From contig NC_030678.2 of the NCBI RefSeq assembly GCF_000004195.4, positions 93,020,904 through 93,084,903 of the forward strand: 64,000 nt of DNA, written 5' to 3'. Each line of letters starts with the position of its first letter. The stretch's first letter is position 1. This document shows positions 1-11,151 of this stretch, in pieces. The translations under genes and the position numbers were made by a program. The notes below the pieces were generated by a model. That model was not told where the DNA came from and did not search any database. It was given only the letters and a program-made list of their open reading frames with translations. The stretch is from Xenopus tropicalis (Eukaryota; Chordata; Amphibia; Anura; Pipidae).

Positions 1-232
1 TACCCTATGCTGCCTGTGTGTGCCATATTCTGCCTACCCTAAACTGCCTATGTGTGCCATACTCTGCCTGCCCTATGCTGCCTGTGTGTGCCATAATCTA
101 CCTGCCCTACAATGCCTGTGTGTTCCATACTCTGCCTTCTCTATGCTGCCTGGTTGTGTGTCATACTCTGCCTTCCCTATGCTGCCAGTGTGTGCCATAC
201 TCTGCCTGCCCTATGCTGCCTGTGGGAGGTGA
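1..232 (+). repeat. Minisatellite, unit about 34 bp
   Basis: About seven imperfect tandem units centred on TGTGTGTGCCATACTCTGCC followed by TGCCCTATGCTGCC. The array lies inside the hAT-like element. All three + strand frames stay open across it and give Cys/Leu/Pro-rich repeats, which is a by-product of the unit and not a gene. Confidence 0.9.
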
Positions 233-621
233 ACCAAGCAGGGGTTTGTTCTGGGAGTTTGTTAGCATATGGAAATACTCATTATATGGTCCCTAAGGTG
301 TGCAATTTTACGCCGGGGGTTGCTGTGCTATCCACAGGGGATGTTAATATAACATAATAAATAACATAATAAACTTCTTTCACATACTGTATGAATGAAG
401 GGTGATATTTCTACAGTGAGCACCAACCATTTGGGTTTTTGCTGCGCTGCCACCATTAATGTGGTGATGGTCTTAAAAGCTCTTGTGATAACATGGGTGT
501 GGTTTGAAGAGGGTGCAGTTTAAAAAAGGGGAGTGGGCAAATTTGGCTTCTATTATTGGCCCTCCACCATGTAGGCCAGAAAAATTCCAGCCCTCTGTAC
601 CACAGAAGTTGGACAGCAGTG
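1..621 (+). mobile_element. hAT-like non-autonomous element, right part
   Basis: This stretch is collinear with the right part of the complete element at 32373-33569: minisatellite array, then a spacer containing TTGTTCTGGGAGTTTGTTAG, then a terminus reading CAGCAGTG at 614-621. The left part lies outside the window. The 8 bases after the end (ATTTAGGC) cannot be tested for target duplication because the left flank is missing. Confidence 0.75.
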
Positions 622-689
622 ATTTAGGCTAATTCCACATGAGGCTGATTCTCAGCACCAAAGTGCATGAGTACGCATTTCACCCTACC

Positions 690-1160
690 CTGCCTGTGTG
701 TGCCATACTTTGTCTGCCCTGTGATGTCTGTGTGTGCCATGCTCTGTCTGCCCTATGCTGCCTGCGTGTGCCATACTCTGCCTGCCCTACCCTTACTGTG
801 TGTGCCATAATCTGCCTGCTCTATGCTGCCTGTGTGTGACATGCTTTGCCTGTCCTATGATGCCTGTGTGTGCCATACACACAGGCAGCATAGGGCAGGC
901 AGTACATACAGTGACACAATGCTGGCAGTGCTTCTACAGTTTGAGGTGTAAAGAGGTGAACAATGTGGGGGCTTACAGTCTGAGCCTGAGGTGTGAACAC
1001 TGCAGGGGGTGAACAATCCAGGGGGTTACATGTTTAAACAATACAGGGGGATTACAGCCTGAATCTGAGGTGTGAACCATGTAGGGGGACAGCTAATCTC
1101 AGTATCTATACCATTTAAAGCTTTCACAAAGGTAACAGTCACAGAAGCCAGACAGGTAGG
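690..1160 (-). mobile_element. hAT-like element, second partial copy, opposite orientation
   Basis: A second run of the 34-bp units (690-905, with the last units inverted) is followed by sequence that matches the reverse complement of the left part of the 32373-33569 element, for example GTGACACAATGCTGG and the repeated CTGAGGTGTGAAC. It stops near GACAGGTAGGGGGCC, short of the terminus, so the copy is truncated. Confidence 0.7.
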
Positions 1161-1508
1161 GGGCCACACTTATACTTATTAAAATGATATTTCATTTCAA
1201 TATTCAGTGCTAGTAGTATAGTATAGCTTCAATGTCTATTGTTCCATTCAAGGTAATCAGAAATTGCAGGAGGGACAATTGTAACAGCACACAGGTAATG
1301 AATGAGATAGTTTTCAGCCTTGGCTAAAGCTTTTAAAAATGTTATCTTTAAACACAATGCAACACATTTTTATGTGACAACAGATAATTATAATATCAAT
1401 GTGCTTTGTATAAGGGGCAAGGAACAATCTGCTTTCCCTGGGATATGTTTAAGCCCAGTCTGTGGCAGTGAGTTAAAGCTCATAGAACATAAGTGAAATT
1501 TAACACAC
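1161..1508. other. Unassigned intergenic stretch
   Basis: AT-rich sequence with no coding exon, inverted repeat or recognisable element. Confidence 0.5.
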
Positions 1509-1511
1509 TAT

Positions 1512-2826
1512 GGGGCTGATTCACTAAAGTGCGATAAAATTTATTGCACGCTTTTTTGCGTTAAATTAGTTGCGATAATTAGCACGTGATTCACCATAGT
1601 ATTATCGCGTGCGTTAAGTCGCCATATCGCATGCGTTATTTTTCGCGCGACCGCATGCGCTAGTTTTAACGCATGCGTTAATTTTTGCGCTGAAAAGAAT
1701 ACGATCGCATGATTCACAATCACTTAGGTGCGCTAAATATCGCATTAGGCTATGCGAAAATTAACACCTACTACAGGCAGGCGATAAATTATAGAAAAGT
1801 ACAGTAAATGAGTTTTTGGAAATAAAATATGGACTTTGCAGTGTTATTTATTCAAGTATGTGTCTTTTTACTAAATTTTACTAAAGTCTTGGCATGTATG
1901 GAATTTCGCTACTAATATACAGTACTATAGCGGTAAATATTTAGTCGCCAAAATATACAGTACTATAGCGGTAAATATTTAGTCGCACAAAATACATTAC
2001 TAGGTATAATAATTATAGAAAAGTACAGTAAATGAGCTTTTGCCAATAAAATATGGACTTTGCAGTGTTATTTATTCAAGTATGTGTTTCCCCTAGAGTG
2101 ACGCAGCTGCCATTTTTAATACAGTAATTTTCCGCAAGTATTGGCGTGTATGGCTAACATGGTGTGCGTTCATTCGCACGACTATTTATATGCGGCTACA
2201 AGTTATGAAATGTTTCACCAGGCATGGATTCGCAGCAAATTTTTGGACGTGCGGCAAATTTTTCCGCAGCGAATTTTTTCATGCGTTTCGCAAAACAATC
2301 TGCCAATGGCAAAACGCATGAAAAAATTCGCCACGCAAAAATTCACCGCACGTCCAAAAATTTACACAAGCGTCAAAAAATAATAGTCGCGGGCAACAAT
2401 TTTTTTTTTTGCCCATGCAACATTTTTGCCGTTTCGTTGATCTTTCGAAAGATTTGCTAATTTTTCACCAGAGATAACCAGAACACATTTGCTCATCACT
2501 AGTGGCTACTATTTATAAGCATCTACTATTTATATGATACCATTTATATGCTACCATTTATATGCGGCGACAATTTATATACACTATTTCTAAGCTACTA
2601 TTCATATCCGGCGACTATTCGCGTGCGTTATTTAGAGCACATTCCGTCAAATACCACTTGAAAATAGTCATCGCGAGTTAAATAACGCATGCAATATCGC
2701 GCGTAAAATAGCGCAAGTATGCTTATAGTGAATCGTGCGAAAAGTCACGAAAATTTAGACGTGATAAAAATTTTACCGCACGCTATAAATAGCGCACGTT
2801 TTATCGCACTTTAGTGAATCGCCCCC
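1512..2826. mobile_element. Long terminal-inverted-repeat MITE, 3-bp duplication
   Basis: The ends are inverted copies of GGGGCGATTCACTAAAGTG, and the sequence TAT flanks both sides (1509-1511 and 2827-2829). The ends are CpG-rich with many variants of GCGATAA and GCATGCGTTA. Inside, a block of about 76 bp is repeated directly at 1785 and 2011, and the sequence AGTACTATAGCGGTAAAT occurs twice (near 1922 and 1961). A hAT MITE is nested at 2200-2501. No transposase is visible, so the element is non-autonomous. Confidence 0.8.
2200..2501. mobile_element. Nested palindromic hAT-type MITE
   Basis: The right end reads TTTGCTCATCACTA and the left end is a decayed inverse (AAGTTATGAAATG). Flanks are GCGGCTAC (2192-2199) and GTGGCTAC (2502-2509), a 7 of 8 match as expected for hAT duplications. 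The centre is a large palindrome (about 2225-2365). It is the same family as 10500-10786. Confidence 0.75.
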
Positions 2827-2878
2827 TATACCCCTTAGTAGTTCTCACAGAGCAAAGTTAGATCACTATAGTTTAGAG

Positions 2879-3188
2879 CAGTGATCCCCAACCAGTGGCT
2901 CAAGGGCAACATGTTGCTCACCAACCCCTTGGATGTTGCTCTAAGTGCCCCCAAACCAGGTAGTTATTTTTGAATTCCTGACTTGGAAGTGGCAACTTTG
3001 GGTTGAATAAAAACAAGATTTACTACCAAATAAAGCCCCTGTAAGCTGATAGTGTGCATAGAGGCTGCCTAATAGCCAATCTTATCCCTTATTTGGCACC
3101 TCCATGAACTTTTATGATGCTTGTGTTGCTCTCCAAGTCTTTTTACATTTGACTGTGGCTCACGAGTAAGAAAGGTTGGGGACCCCAG
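2879..3188. mobile_element. hAT-type MITE (CAGTGATCCCCAACC ends)
   Basis: The left end reads CAGTGATCCCCAACC and the right end GGTTGGGGACCCCAG. Flanking octamers GTTTAGAG (2871-2878) and GTTTAGAC (3189-3196) agree at 7 of 8 positions. Internal motifs such as CAACATGTTGCTCAC recur in the copy at 60214-60480. Confidence 0.88.
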
Positions 3189-3196
3189 GTTTAGAC

Positions 3197-4432
3197 TCAC
3201 CAAATAAAAGGTGCAAGTATTTATCCTTGTATCAAAGTTTCAGCCCGTATTCCCTAATGCTGCCACCATCTTCAATAAGGTCTTCCCTCTTCCGTTCCCT
3301 CACTGCTCATTACTACACATGCGCCATTCATCCCCCCGACCCTAGTTGAGCATTTAAATGTGTGCTTTGAGTCAGAAAAATACATATATATTTTAATATA
3401 TATTTCTTGCCTCTTGCTGCACATCGCTTGCGCTATGTTGATGCCCCATAGCAGTTTGCGGAATGAATGAAGGATCAAGCATTGTCATAGAAATGACTCT
3501 TCAATTCTAATTGGCTGGGAGGGTGTGTGTAGAGAGGTCAGGACTGATGCACATGCAAATAGGAGGGAGTGCGCCAAGGCAGATCAGAGAAAAGTTTCAG
3601 ATTTGAAGCATGTGCAGAGACTCAAAATGATTCCTAATGAGAATCAAGGCCGCAACGGGCAGCCAGCAGGAAGTACAAGTAGATGTTTTTATTACATACT
3701 GCTATAGAGATTCCTTTGCCTTATATCCCACATTCAATTGGAACTCTTCTCCCCATGACTACACAGCACCTTATATACTGTATATACAGTACTTTAAACT
3801 GCAGTAGTGCTTTGGAAGAACCTGTACAGGGCAGCAGCACGATACATTTAAGTGCATAAATATTGCTTCAGTTGTCTGTGTTACTGCCTGTTATTATGTT
3901 TTGTTTCATCATGGGAAATCATTTAAGTTAAAGGTTGATTTATGATATGAAAAGAAATCCTTATGGAACTCAGCATAAACATGGACCAATGAGCCATCAA
4001 ATAATGTGTGGTGGACTATAATCGGGGAAATTCCACAGCTCTTCTCATTTGGAACTCAGGCTGGATGATCATATCTGAAAGCAGATTCACATTGTGGTTG
4101 GCAGTTTACCACAGGAAGTTGTGGTTAGATACTGACTGGAAATAAGAAACCTATCAAAGCATAAATATATAAAATAATATGTTTTTTTATTATTGTAGAT
4201 GCCCCCAGACAGTCACCCAGACATTGTGTAAAAAAATTATATGTTTTTTGTGTGCATAGTTAATTGTATGATTCCAGGTTGTGGCCCTTACTACTACTTA
4301 AAATGGCAATATTCTATTTAGGAGTACCAATGGCACATACTTCTAAAAAAGTATATTTTTATGAAAAAGGTTTATTTAGATGAAGCAGGGTTTATGCAAT
4401 ATATTTTTATAGAACCCTACATTGTTCGAGAG
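3197..4432. other. Unassigned intergenic stretch
   Basis: No gene or repeat with defined ends recognised. Short open frames here lack homology and splice-site support. Confidence 0.5.
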
Positions 4433-4842
4433 TATAGTTTTCCTTTAAAACCACTTGTGGGGGTTGCCAGTATGTTAGTGCTCCTATTCACTAAAAACTG
4501 CACTGACCCAGAGTATTTCTGAAGAAGTATACTGTCACCATCTTCTTTGAGTTCTTCAATCTTCCATTCATTCTGGTCTGGGCAGGGGCATGCAAAGTAG
4601 AGTGCAAACCAAACCAAGATGCAAAAACTGCCCATGTGTCTGCCCTGACCCAGAGAAAATATAACAGAAAAGGAAGAAGATCACAGCACATGAGATTCTC
4701 CAGAAACACCCTAGGCCAGTGCAGTTTTCTTCCAATGGGAGCACTGGCCCAGGGTATTACGTAAGAGTTTATAATCACTGGGGGGGTGCCTAGCATTTGG
4801 CACTCCCCTCGTGATTTTAAGTTAAGTTTTCCTTTAACCCTG
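4433..4842. mobile_element. Decayed T2-like MITE
   Basis: The right end reads GTTTTCCTTTAACCC preceded by a GGGGGTGCC...GGCACTCCCC inverted motif, as in the T2 hairpin MITEs. The left boundary is uncertain; CTTTAA at 4442 is in the wrong orientation for a clean terminal repeat. Confidence 0.35.
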
Positions 4843-4916
4843 TTAAATATGGTTTAAATATTCACTGCATTGTTTTCAGTACATAGAGAATCACAGTGAA
4901 TAAATCATGTTTTGCT

Positions 4917-5235
4917 TTAGGCTAATGTCAGACCTACCTGTGCCTGCACCCGAATGAATGAGATACGCTCAGGTGTAGGCACATGTAGCCAAAATACGCA
5001 TAAAAATGCGTGTTTTTATGCGGATATCGGCTACATGTGCATGCACCCACGCGTATCTCATTCATTCGGGTGCAGGCACAGGTTCCTTACATAGTTCCTT
5101 ACATAGTAAGTTGGGTTGAAAAAAGACATACGTCCATCACGTTCAACCATAAGGTAGGAGGCGGATCGCAATATTTTCAGCAAACGATTTTCAGCTTGCC
5201 GAAAATATACGCCAGGCGCCTCGTCTGACATTAGT
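4917..5235. mobile_element. Palindromic MITE (GGCTAATGTCAGAC type)
   Basis: Inverted arms carry CCTGCACCCGAATGAATGAG (4947 onward) and its complement (5062-5085). A hairpin around 4990-5030 (ATACGCATAAAAATGCGTGT) forms the centre. Outer ends read AGGCTAATGTCAGAC and GTCTGACATTAGTCTTA. Related copies lie at 16834-17312. A LINE 3' tail is inserted at 5086-5157. Confidence 0.75.
5086..5157 (-). mobile_element. Short LINE 3' tail (5'-truncated)
   Basis: The ACATAGT repeats followed by TTGGGTTGAAAAAAGACA match the 3' end of the CR1-like LINE at 54150-54835. Only about 70 bp remain, consistent with extreme 5' truncation inside the palindromic MITE. Confidence 0.65.
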
Positions 5236-5631
5236 CTTATCATCATATGATTTCACTTTCTGGTGAAACAAAACAGACAAGGCCTTCTGGTTTTGTTCCA
5301 GCTCCCATCATCCAAATCAGAATTCAAAGATTCTTCAAAAAACAACTATGACTTTGTCATACAGTACAATATGATGGAAAACAGAAGCAGCCTTTATCAG
5401 AGTATCACTGTATATACATCCTTTTGTGCCACTGTTAAAAAGAACATACACTTATTACGAAGTGGAATTGAACAACCACGTGATTTTACTTACCCTCTGA
5501 TTTTACTTTTCCTCTATATCAAGCAAAAAAAACTGAAAAATTTTCCCAGACTTTTATATCCCACCAATATTTTACCAGGTTTCTGACCTGTTTGAAAGTA
5601 TCATATCCATATTCAGTATGATTATTTATTA

Positions 5632-5692
5632 ACATGTATTTATAAAGCACCAACATATTCCGCAGCGCTATATCAAATTCATTTCTGCTAAG
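5632..5692 (-). mobile_element. LINE 3' end remnant
   Basis: ATTTATAAAGCACCAACATA followed by TTCCGCAGCGCTATAT resembles, in reverse, the AGCGCTTTATAAATAAA tail seen at 57600-57650. The remnant is too short to classify. Confidence 0.35.
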
Positions 5693-5763
5693 TGAGCTCC
5701 CCCAAATAATCAGCAGCTGTGATACATCCACTAATTTTTGTTTTGTTAAGCAATATCCCAGTA

Positions 5764-6091
5764 CAGGTATGGGATCCCTTATCCGGAAACCCGTTATCCA
5801 GAAAGCTCCGATTTATGGAAAGCCTGTCTCCCATAGACTCCATTATAATCAAATAATTCAGAATTTTAAAAATGATTATCTTTTTCTCTGTATTAATAAA
5901 ACTGTACCTTGTAACTGATCCCAACTAAGATATAAATAATCCGTATTGGATGCAAAACAATCCTATTGGGTTTAATTCATGTTTTATTGTTTTTTTAGTA
6001 GACTTAAGGTATGGAGATCCAAATTACAGAAAGACCCCTTATCCGGAATGCCCTTGGTCCCGAGCATTCTGGATAATGGGATCTATACCTG
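5764..6091 (+). mobile_element. TA-flanked MITE (CAGGTATGGGATC family)
   Basis: It starts CAGGTATGGGATCCCTTATC and ends GGATCTATACCTG, with TA at 5762-5763 and 6092-6093. The TA duplication suggests Tc1/mariner-type mobilisation (inference). Other copies are at 10206, 10824, 22683, 31381, 42433 and 59967. Confidence 0.85.
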
Positions 6092-6374
6092 TATTATGAA
6101 AATAAGAATGAATCAATCGATAACTAACTTAACATAAAGGCATTATCCCAACACTTGCTAAGAACAGCACCAAAATAAATGGAAATGTACACAAGTTCCT
6201 GTAAAAATGACTACATTGCAAATGTAGTCCTGGGGTTTTGGGCTTAACTCTAACAAGGACATTACGTGCCTATAGTTTTTGATTTTCTACTGCTGTTTTA
6301 ATAACTGGTAGTTTACATGGCATATAATGTAAAAGTGCATATTTATCAAAAAATTGCTTTATGTAAAACATACA

Positions 6375-6847
6375 GGGGCACATTTATCAAATTTCAGATT
6401 TTTAAAAATACGCAAAAATTTGGAGTAAATACGATAATTTCGGATGTGCCTTTAATGCACGAAAATTCGTATTGTGGCCGTACAAAAATATTGTGGTGTG
6501 ATCCAAAAGTTACGAAATTTTCGTATCTGAACGATCATAAAGGGCGTGAAAACCTTCCTGACTTTGAACCTTCAATGCATAATTTTGGAAGCCTTCCATT
6601 GGACTCAATAGCACTCTGCAGCTCCAACCTGGCCAAAAGGAAGTCATGATACCGAAGCTTGAATGAATTCTGAAACTTTTGTAGTCGTTGCGACAAATAT
6701 GATTTTGTCGCACAAATTGATGCAAAACACGAAAAAAAAGTCACATCATTTAACAAAAATATAGTAGAAAATACACAAAGTTCTAAAAGATAGAAAAATA
6801 CAAATTTTTCTCATTCGTACTCATTCGGACTTTGATGAATGGGCCCC
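6375..6847. mobile_element. Fold-back MITE (GGGGCACATTTATCAAA ends)
   Basis: The left end GGGGCACATTTATCAAA is inverted at the right end as TTTGATGAATGGGCCCC. The arms are rich in CGAAAATT/AATTTTCG motifs. Flanking triplets ACA and ATA agree imperfectly. Confidence 0.75.
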
Positions 6848-7001
6848 ATAAACTTATTAGAGTTAAAATATAAGGTTCCCATCACCATAAGCTTACCATA
6901 TTTGCTAACGTTGTTACTCTGCCCACTAATATTTCTTCTCAATCTGTACAACTAATAAATTTGGAGTTATCTCTGGCCCTACAATAAATCAAACAGACAC
7001 T

Positions 7002-7949
7002 TTAAAGGAGAAGGAAAGGCTAGTAAAGAGTTAATCTCAAGCTGCAGGCATACATTCAGTTCTCTCAATAGTGCCCTTAAGTCTCCCCATATTTCACCTT
7101 TTCAGAAGATCTGAAGCCAAACAGGAAGAAAAAACGCTGAGCTGTGTAAAGAAAGTTCCCATAATGCCTCACTCCTGCACAGACATGCAGACCAAGTGAA
7201 CATGCTCAATTAGTTAGACCATGGGGCACATTTACTAAGACACGAATCTGAACCGAATTGGAAAAATTCCGATTTGAAAACGAACATTTTGCGACTTTTT
7301 CGTATTTTTAGCGATTTTTTCGGCGTCTTTACGACTTTTTCGTTACCAATACGATTTGCGCGAAAAAACACGAGTTTTTCGTAGCCATTCCGAAAGTTGC
7401 GCAAAATCGCCCGATTTTTTCGTAGCGTTAAAACTTGCGCGAAAAGTTGCGCCTTTTCCGTAGCGTTAAAACTTAAAAGGTGTGACGTTTCGCGCAAGTT
7501 TTAACGCTACGAAAAATCGCCAGATTTTGCGCAACTTTCGGAATGGCTACGAAAAACTCGCGTTTTTTCGCACAAATCGTATTAGTAACGAAAAAGTCGC
7601 GTCATTTTTCCGAAAAAATCGCAAAATACCGATCATTACGAAAAAAACGCAATCGGACGCATTCGGCCCGTTCGTGGCTTAGTAAATGTGCCCCCATGAG
7701 TCAGCTTCCTGCTGATTGGCTCAGATACACATTACTAAGGGGTTGGAGTGAGTTCTTAGCATTCTTGAGGGACGGGAAGCATGAAAGAGCAGAGAACAGA
7801 AAGCTGCATGTCTCTGGCACAGGAATTACAGACACAACTAATCTTTTTTCAGAGAAGTCGGTGTAGCGTTTCTGTGAGTGCTTATGGCTGTATTTACATA
7901 GACCTTTCTGATAAAGCTTACTTAGTTTTTACCTTTCTTTCTCCTTTAA
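7002..7949. mobile_element. T2-type (Kolobok-like) MITE, interrupted
   Basis: It begins TTAAAGGAGAAGGAAAGG and ends CTTTCTTTCTCCTTTAA, with TTAA at both ends. The TTAAAGG start and TTAA duplication define the Xenopus T2-MITE superfamily (known from the literature). A fold-back MITE is inserted at 7224-7692. A fragment of the same family is at 44096-44165. Confidence 0.85.
7224..7692. mobile_element. Fold-back MITE nested in the T2 element
   Basis: The two halves are inverted copies meeting near 7475: the ends read GGGCACATTTACTAAG and CTTAGTAAATGTGCCCCC, and ACTTGCGCGAAAAGTTGC mirrors CGCGCAAGTTTTAACGC. ATG (or CATG) flanks both ends, a likely 3-4 bp duplication. The A/T-rich CGAAAA arms produce long spurious reading frames on both strands. 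Confidence 0.85.
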
Positions 7950-8714
7950 ATACCGACCTACAGTACCACAGGAAAATACTAAACTGTTTGTTTTGAATTC
8001 CAGCAAAAACTACTTTTTAGGAATCAGAATTGCTAATACATATGATTAGTTATATTGGGATAATAATCCCTATATATCTTAAACCTTGAGCAAGCTCCTG
8101 GAAGACTGGGCCAAATACCAAGAGGCATAATTATTAAAGTGTAAATCTTCTCCTCATCTAACGCAGCCTTAATTCTTTGTATTTTTCACAGCACTGTGTA
8201 TTTTTTTATAATGCTGTTGTGTAATAATTTTTTTTTTTTTTTTTAGTTTCTGTTATTTAAATTCTCTGTGAAAGTTCACCAGTATATTTTCCCCATACAA
8301 GAAATTATTTTATGTGGGAAATTATCATGGAGAACATGTTGTGGATAAGAAGATTCAAAAGTGGCTGCTCTATCTTATAATGAGAGCAGACTAACCTGAA
8401 CATGGAGACATTTCCAATATCCTGACCTTTGTTTAGAATAATAATCTCCCTTGGGTCATTAAAGTACTACAGAGAATCAACAGAGAGGGAGGGTAGGGGC
8501 GTTTTATCTTGCAAATATTTCTTGCAGCACAGTTACTGAACAATTAACTTTTTGCATGATCAATTATCGTCCCCTTTGTGGGTTGAATTTGAAAATAACT
8601 TTACTCGATCTTACTCGGGTGAAAATTTATTATGTTTTATTAAGTCCCTTTGACGTCACTCTTCTAGTCACGGTCTGAAGCACTCTCTTCCAATATGTGT
8701 CTTGAAAACAAACA
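7950..8714. other. Unassigned intergenic stretch
   Basis: It contains a T17 homopolymer (8228-8244); otherwise nothing is recognised. Confidence 0.5.
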
Positions 8715-9135
8715 TTAAAGGGAAACGAAAGGCAAAATCACTTGGGGGTGCCAAAATGTTAGGCACCCCCAATTGACTTTAACCGCTTACCTCGTACCCA
8801 GGGCTGGTGCTCCTGTTAGGAGAAAACAGCACCAGCCCGGGGCACCTGGAACGGAACGCTTCCTTCTTCCGGCTTCTGTTGCTGGAATGCCAGCGGTGTG
8901 CGCATGCGCAGTAGAGTGAAAAGCCGACTTTAATGTTTAAGTTCGGCTTTTCACTCTACTGCGCATGCGCGCGCAGCGAATCAGGAAGAAGGAAGCACCG
9001 GCAGCTACCCCGGGCTGGTGCTGTTCCCTCCTCACAGGGGCACCAGCCCGGGGTAAAAGGTAGGTGGTCAAAGTCACTTGGGGGTGCCTAACATTTTGGC
9101 ACCCCCAAGTGACTTTGACTTTCTTTTTCCTTTAA
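8715..9135. mobile_element. T2-type hairpin MITE (GGGCTGGTGC family)
   Basis: TTAA bounds both ends (8715-8718 and 9132-9135). The element is almost a complete inverted repeat: CACTTGGGGGTGCC arms, GCACCAGCCCGGGG motifs, then a core hairpin with AAGCCGACTTTAATG and CTACTGCGCATGCGCGCG. Copies lie at 47586-47967 and 48944-49329, with a fragment at 16665. Confidence 0.88.
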
Positions 9136-9382
9136 TGGTTTGTGTTCTCCCATAAATGAGCTTGGGCCCATAGTAGGAGGTGGTGTTTCTGGATCATGTT
9201 TATATATGGTTTCTTCTTTGCATGGTAGAGTTGTAACTTGCATTTGTGGATGTAGCAACAAAGTATATTCATAGACAATGGTCACAAGAACTATTCCTGG
9301 GCCCAAACAGTGATTTCCACTACAAAATCATGTTAGTTTTTAATGAAGTGCCACTTGACGGCCTGAAGATAAGGGACATCCA

Positions 9383-9590
9383 ATATCGTTTTTTGACTTT
9401 GTCCCTTCTATATAAAGATTTATCTAACCTGCCCGATCGAGATCTGGCCAGATTGGGTCGGGCAGGCCCGTCGGTAGTTCCCCATACACGGGCCAATTCT
9501 AGCTGCCGATATCGGTCCCTTAGCCCGATTGGTCTAAGAGACTGATATTGGCAGCTAGAATTGGCCCCTGTATGGGGACATTTAGTTTGG
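9383..9590. mobile_element. GGCCATACAC-family MITE fragment with strong hairpin
   Basis: Sequence 9480-9519 (CCCATACACGGGCCAATTCT onward) pairs with 9541-9579. The adjoining CCTGCCCGATCGAGATCTGG motif recurs in the copies near 25970, 50460 and 52220. The left boundary is not defined. Confidence 0.65.
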
Positions 9591-10203
9591 CACATATCTG
9601 ATTTGTAGCTTGCAGACCGATTGTAACTATGTGGCTGCATTCCTGGAATGGAACACGTGTATCCAATGGTACCCCATTCCTTGTAAATCATTCAGGAGGA
9701 GCAAAATAGAAGCTCCAGAGGATACAAGGCACCCCGGTGCCCTGTGCTATATACTAGTTCTAAGATAAGACATTGCATTCCAGTTGTACTTATTTAAAAT
9801 GAGTAATTGTAACTTTGGTAGAGGTATTTCAAATGATAGAGTTTTTAAAGATCTGAAATGTTCTTTGCATATTTTTCAAATACTTGACATATTGGTATTA
9901 TAGTTTGTGTATTTATAGTTTCTGTGATAATATGACAGAACTAATTTGTTATGAACATTTTGCGTATCTAAATTCTGCTATGAAGAAGCACTTATATTTA
10001 AGAGGACATGAACAATTGGCCCAAAAAAGCTTAAAATACATCATCTCAATAAGGTTGTATCATGCCCATTACTACATAAATGCTACACAGTCTGAATAAC
10101 AGTGATCACTACTTTAGTTTTTCATGTGCTATTTAAATACATTTATTTACAGACACAGAAAGAATTAAGAAGTTCATTTTTATTGTGTGAAATATATATT
10201 CAA
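9591..10203. other. Unassigned intergenic stretch
   Basis: AT-rich, with no gene or bounded repeat recognised. Confidence 0.5.
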
Positions 10204-10499
10204 TACAGGTATGGGACTTGTTGTTCAGAATGCTAGGGACCTGGAGTTTGCCAGATAATGGGTCTTTCCATAATTTGAATCTGTATAACTTAAGTCTGCT
10301 GAAAAATCATTTAAACATTAAAGAGATACTGACAGCAAAAAATACACCGTACTTACCATGATATTTATAATTTTGCCTTAAAGGTATTTGCCTGATGCTT
10401 TTGCAGAAGGAGTCCGTCAGGTTAGCAAAACAGTTTAGGAACTTCAAGTAAAAATTGCTTACAAAAGCAGCCCTATCTATTAAAAATAATAAACATGAC

Positions 10500-10786
10500 T
10501 AGTGATGAGTGAATCTGTCCCATTTTGCTTTGCCATAAAATTCAAGAAACTGTGAAAAAAATTGCGATATGGTGAAAAATATGCAAAATAATTCATTGCG
10601 CATCCAAAAAATGCCGCATGGCAAATAAAATTGTTGTGCACAGCAAAAAAGACCCACGCCATTTTTTTAAAGCACGCAACAATTGTTTGTTGACATGCAG
10701 CAATTTCCACAACAAATTTTTGCAGTGCCAAAACGCAGAAATTCACAGCAAATCCATGTCTGACAAAAAAATTTCGCTTATCACTA
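10500..10786. mobile_element. Nested hAT-type MITE (TAGTGATGAG ends)
   Basis: The ends read TAGTGATGAGTGAATC and GCTTATCACTA. A perfect 8-bp duplication, AACATGAC, lies at 10492-10499 and 10787-10794. The body is a diverged palindrome rich in GCAAAAT/ATTTTGC motifs. Confidence 0.9.
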
Positions 10787-10823
10787 AACATGACCTATAG
10801 GTAAACTATACAATACTATAATA

Positions 10824-11151
10824 CAGGTTTAGGATCCCTTATACGGAAACCTGTTATCCAGAAAGCTCCGAATTACAGAAAGTCTGTCTCCCATAGACTC
10901 CATTTTAATCAAATAATTCAAAATTTTAAAACTGATTTCCTTTTTCTCTGTAATAATAAAACAGTACCTTGTAATTGATCCCAACTAAGATATAATTAAT
11001 CCTTATTGGATGCAAAACAATCCTATTGGGTTTAATTAATGTTTTATTGATTTTGTAGTCAACTTATTGTATGGAGATCCAAATTACGTAAAGACCCCTT
11101 ATCCGGAATACCCTTGGTCCCGAGCACTCTGGATAATGGGTCCTATACATG
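10824..11151 (+). mobile_element. Nested TA-flanked MITE
   Basis: CAGGTTTAGGATCCCTTATA begins the copy and GGTCCTATACATG ends it, with TA on both sides (10822-10823 and 11152-11153). It is closely similar to the 5764-6091 copy. Confidence 0.88.

Noticed and set aside
1..232. CRISPR-like repeat array
   Set aside because: Units abut without unique spacers, they vary in sequence, and the genome is vertebrate.
18..357. Overlapping Cys/Leu-rich reading frames at the left edge (and at 639-1012 and 32589-33313)
   Set aside because: They are the three frames of a 34-bp minisatellite that happens to lack stops; no start context, domain or splice structure.
7210..7866. Several frames on both strands rich in Asn/Lys/Arg/Phe
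   Set aside because: They are translations of the inverted CGAAAA-rich arms of the fold-back MITE.
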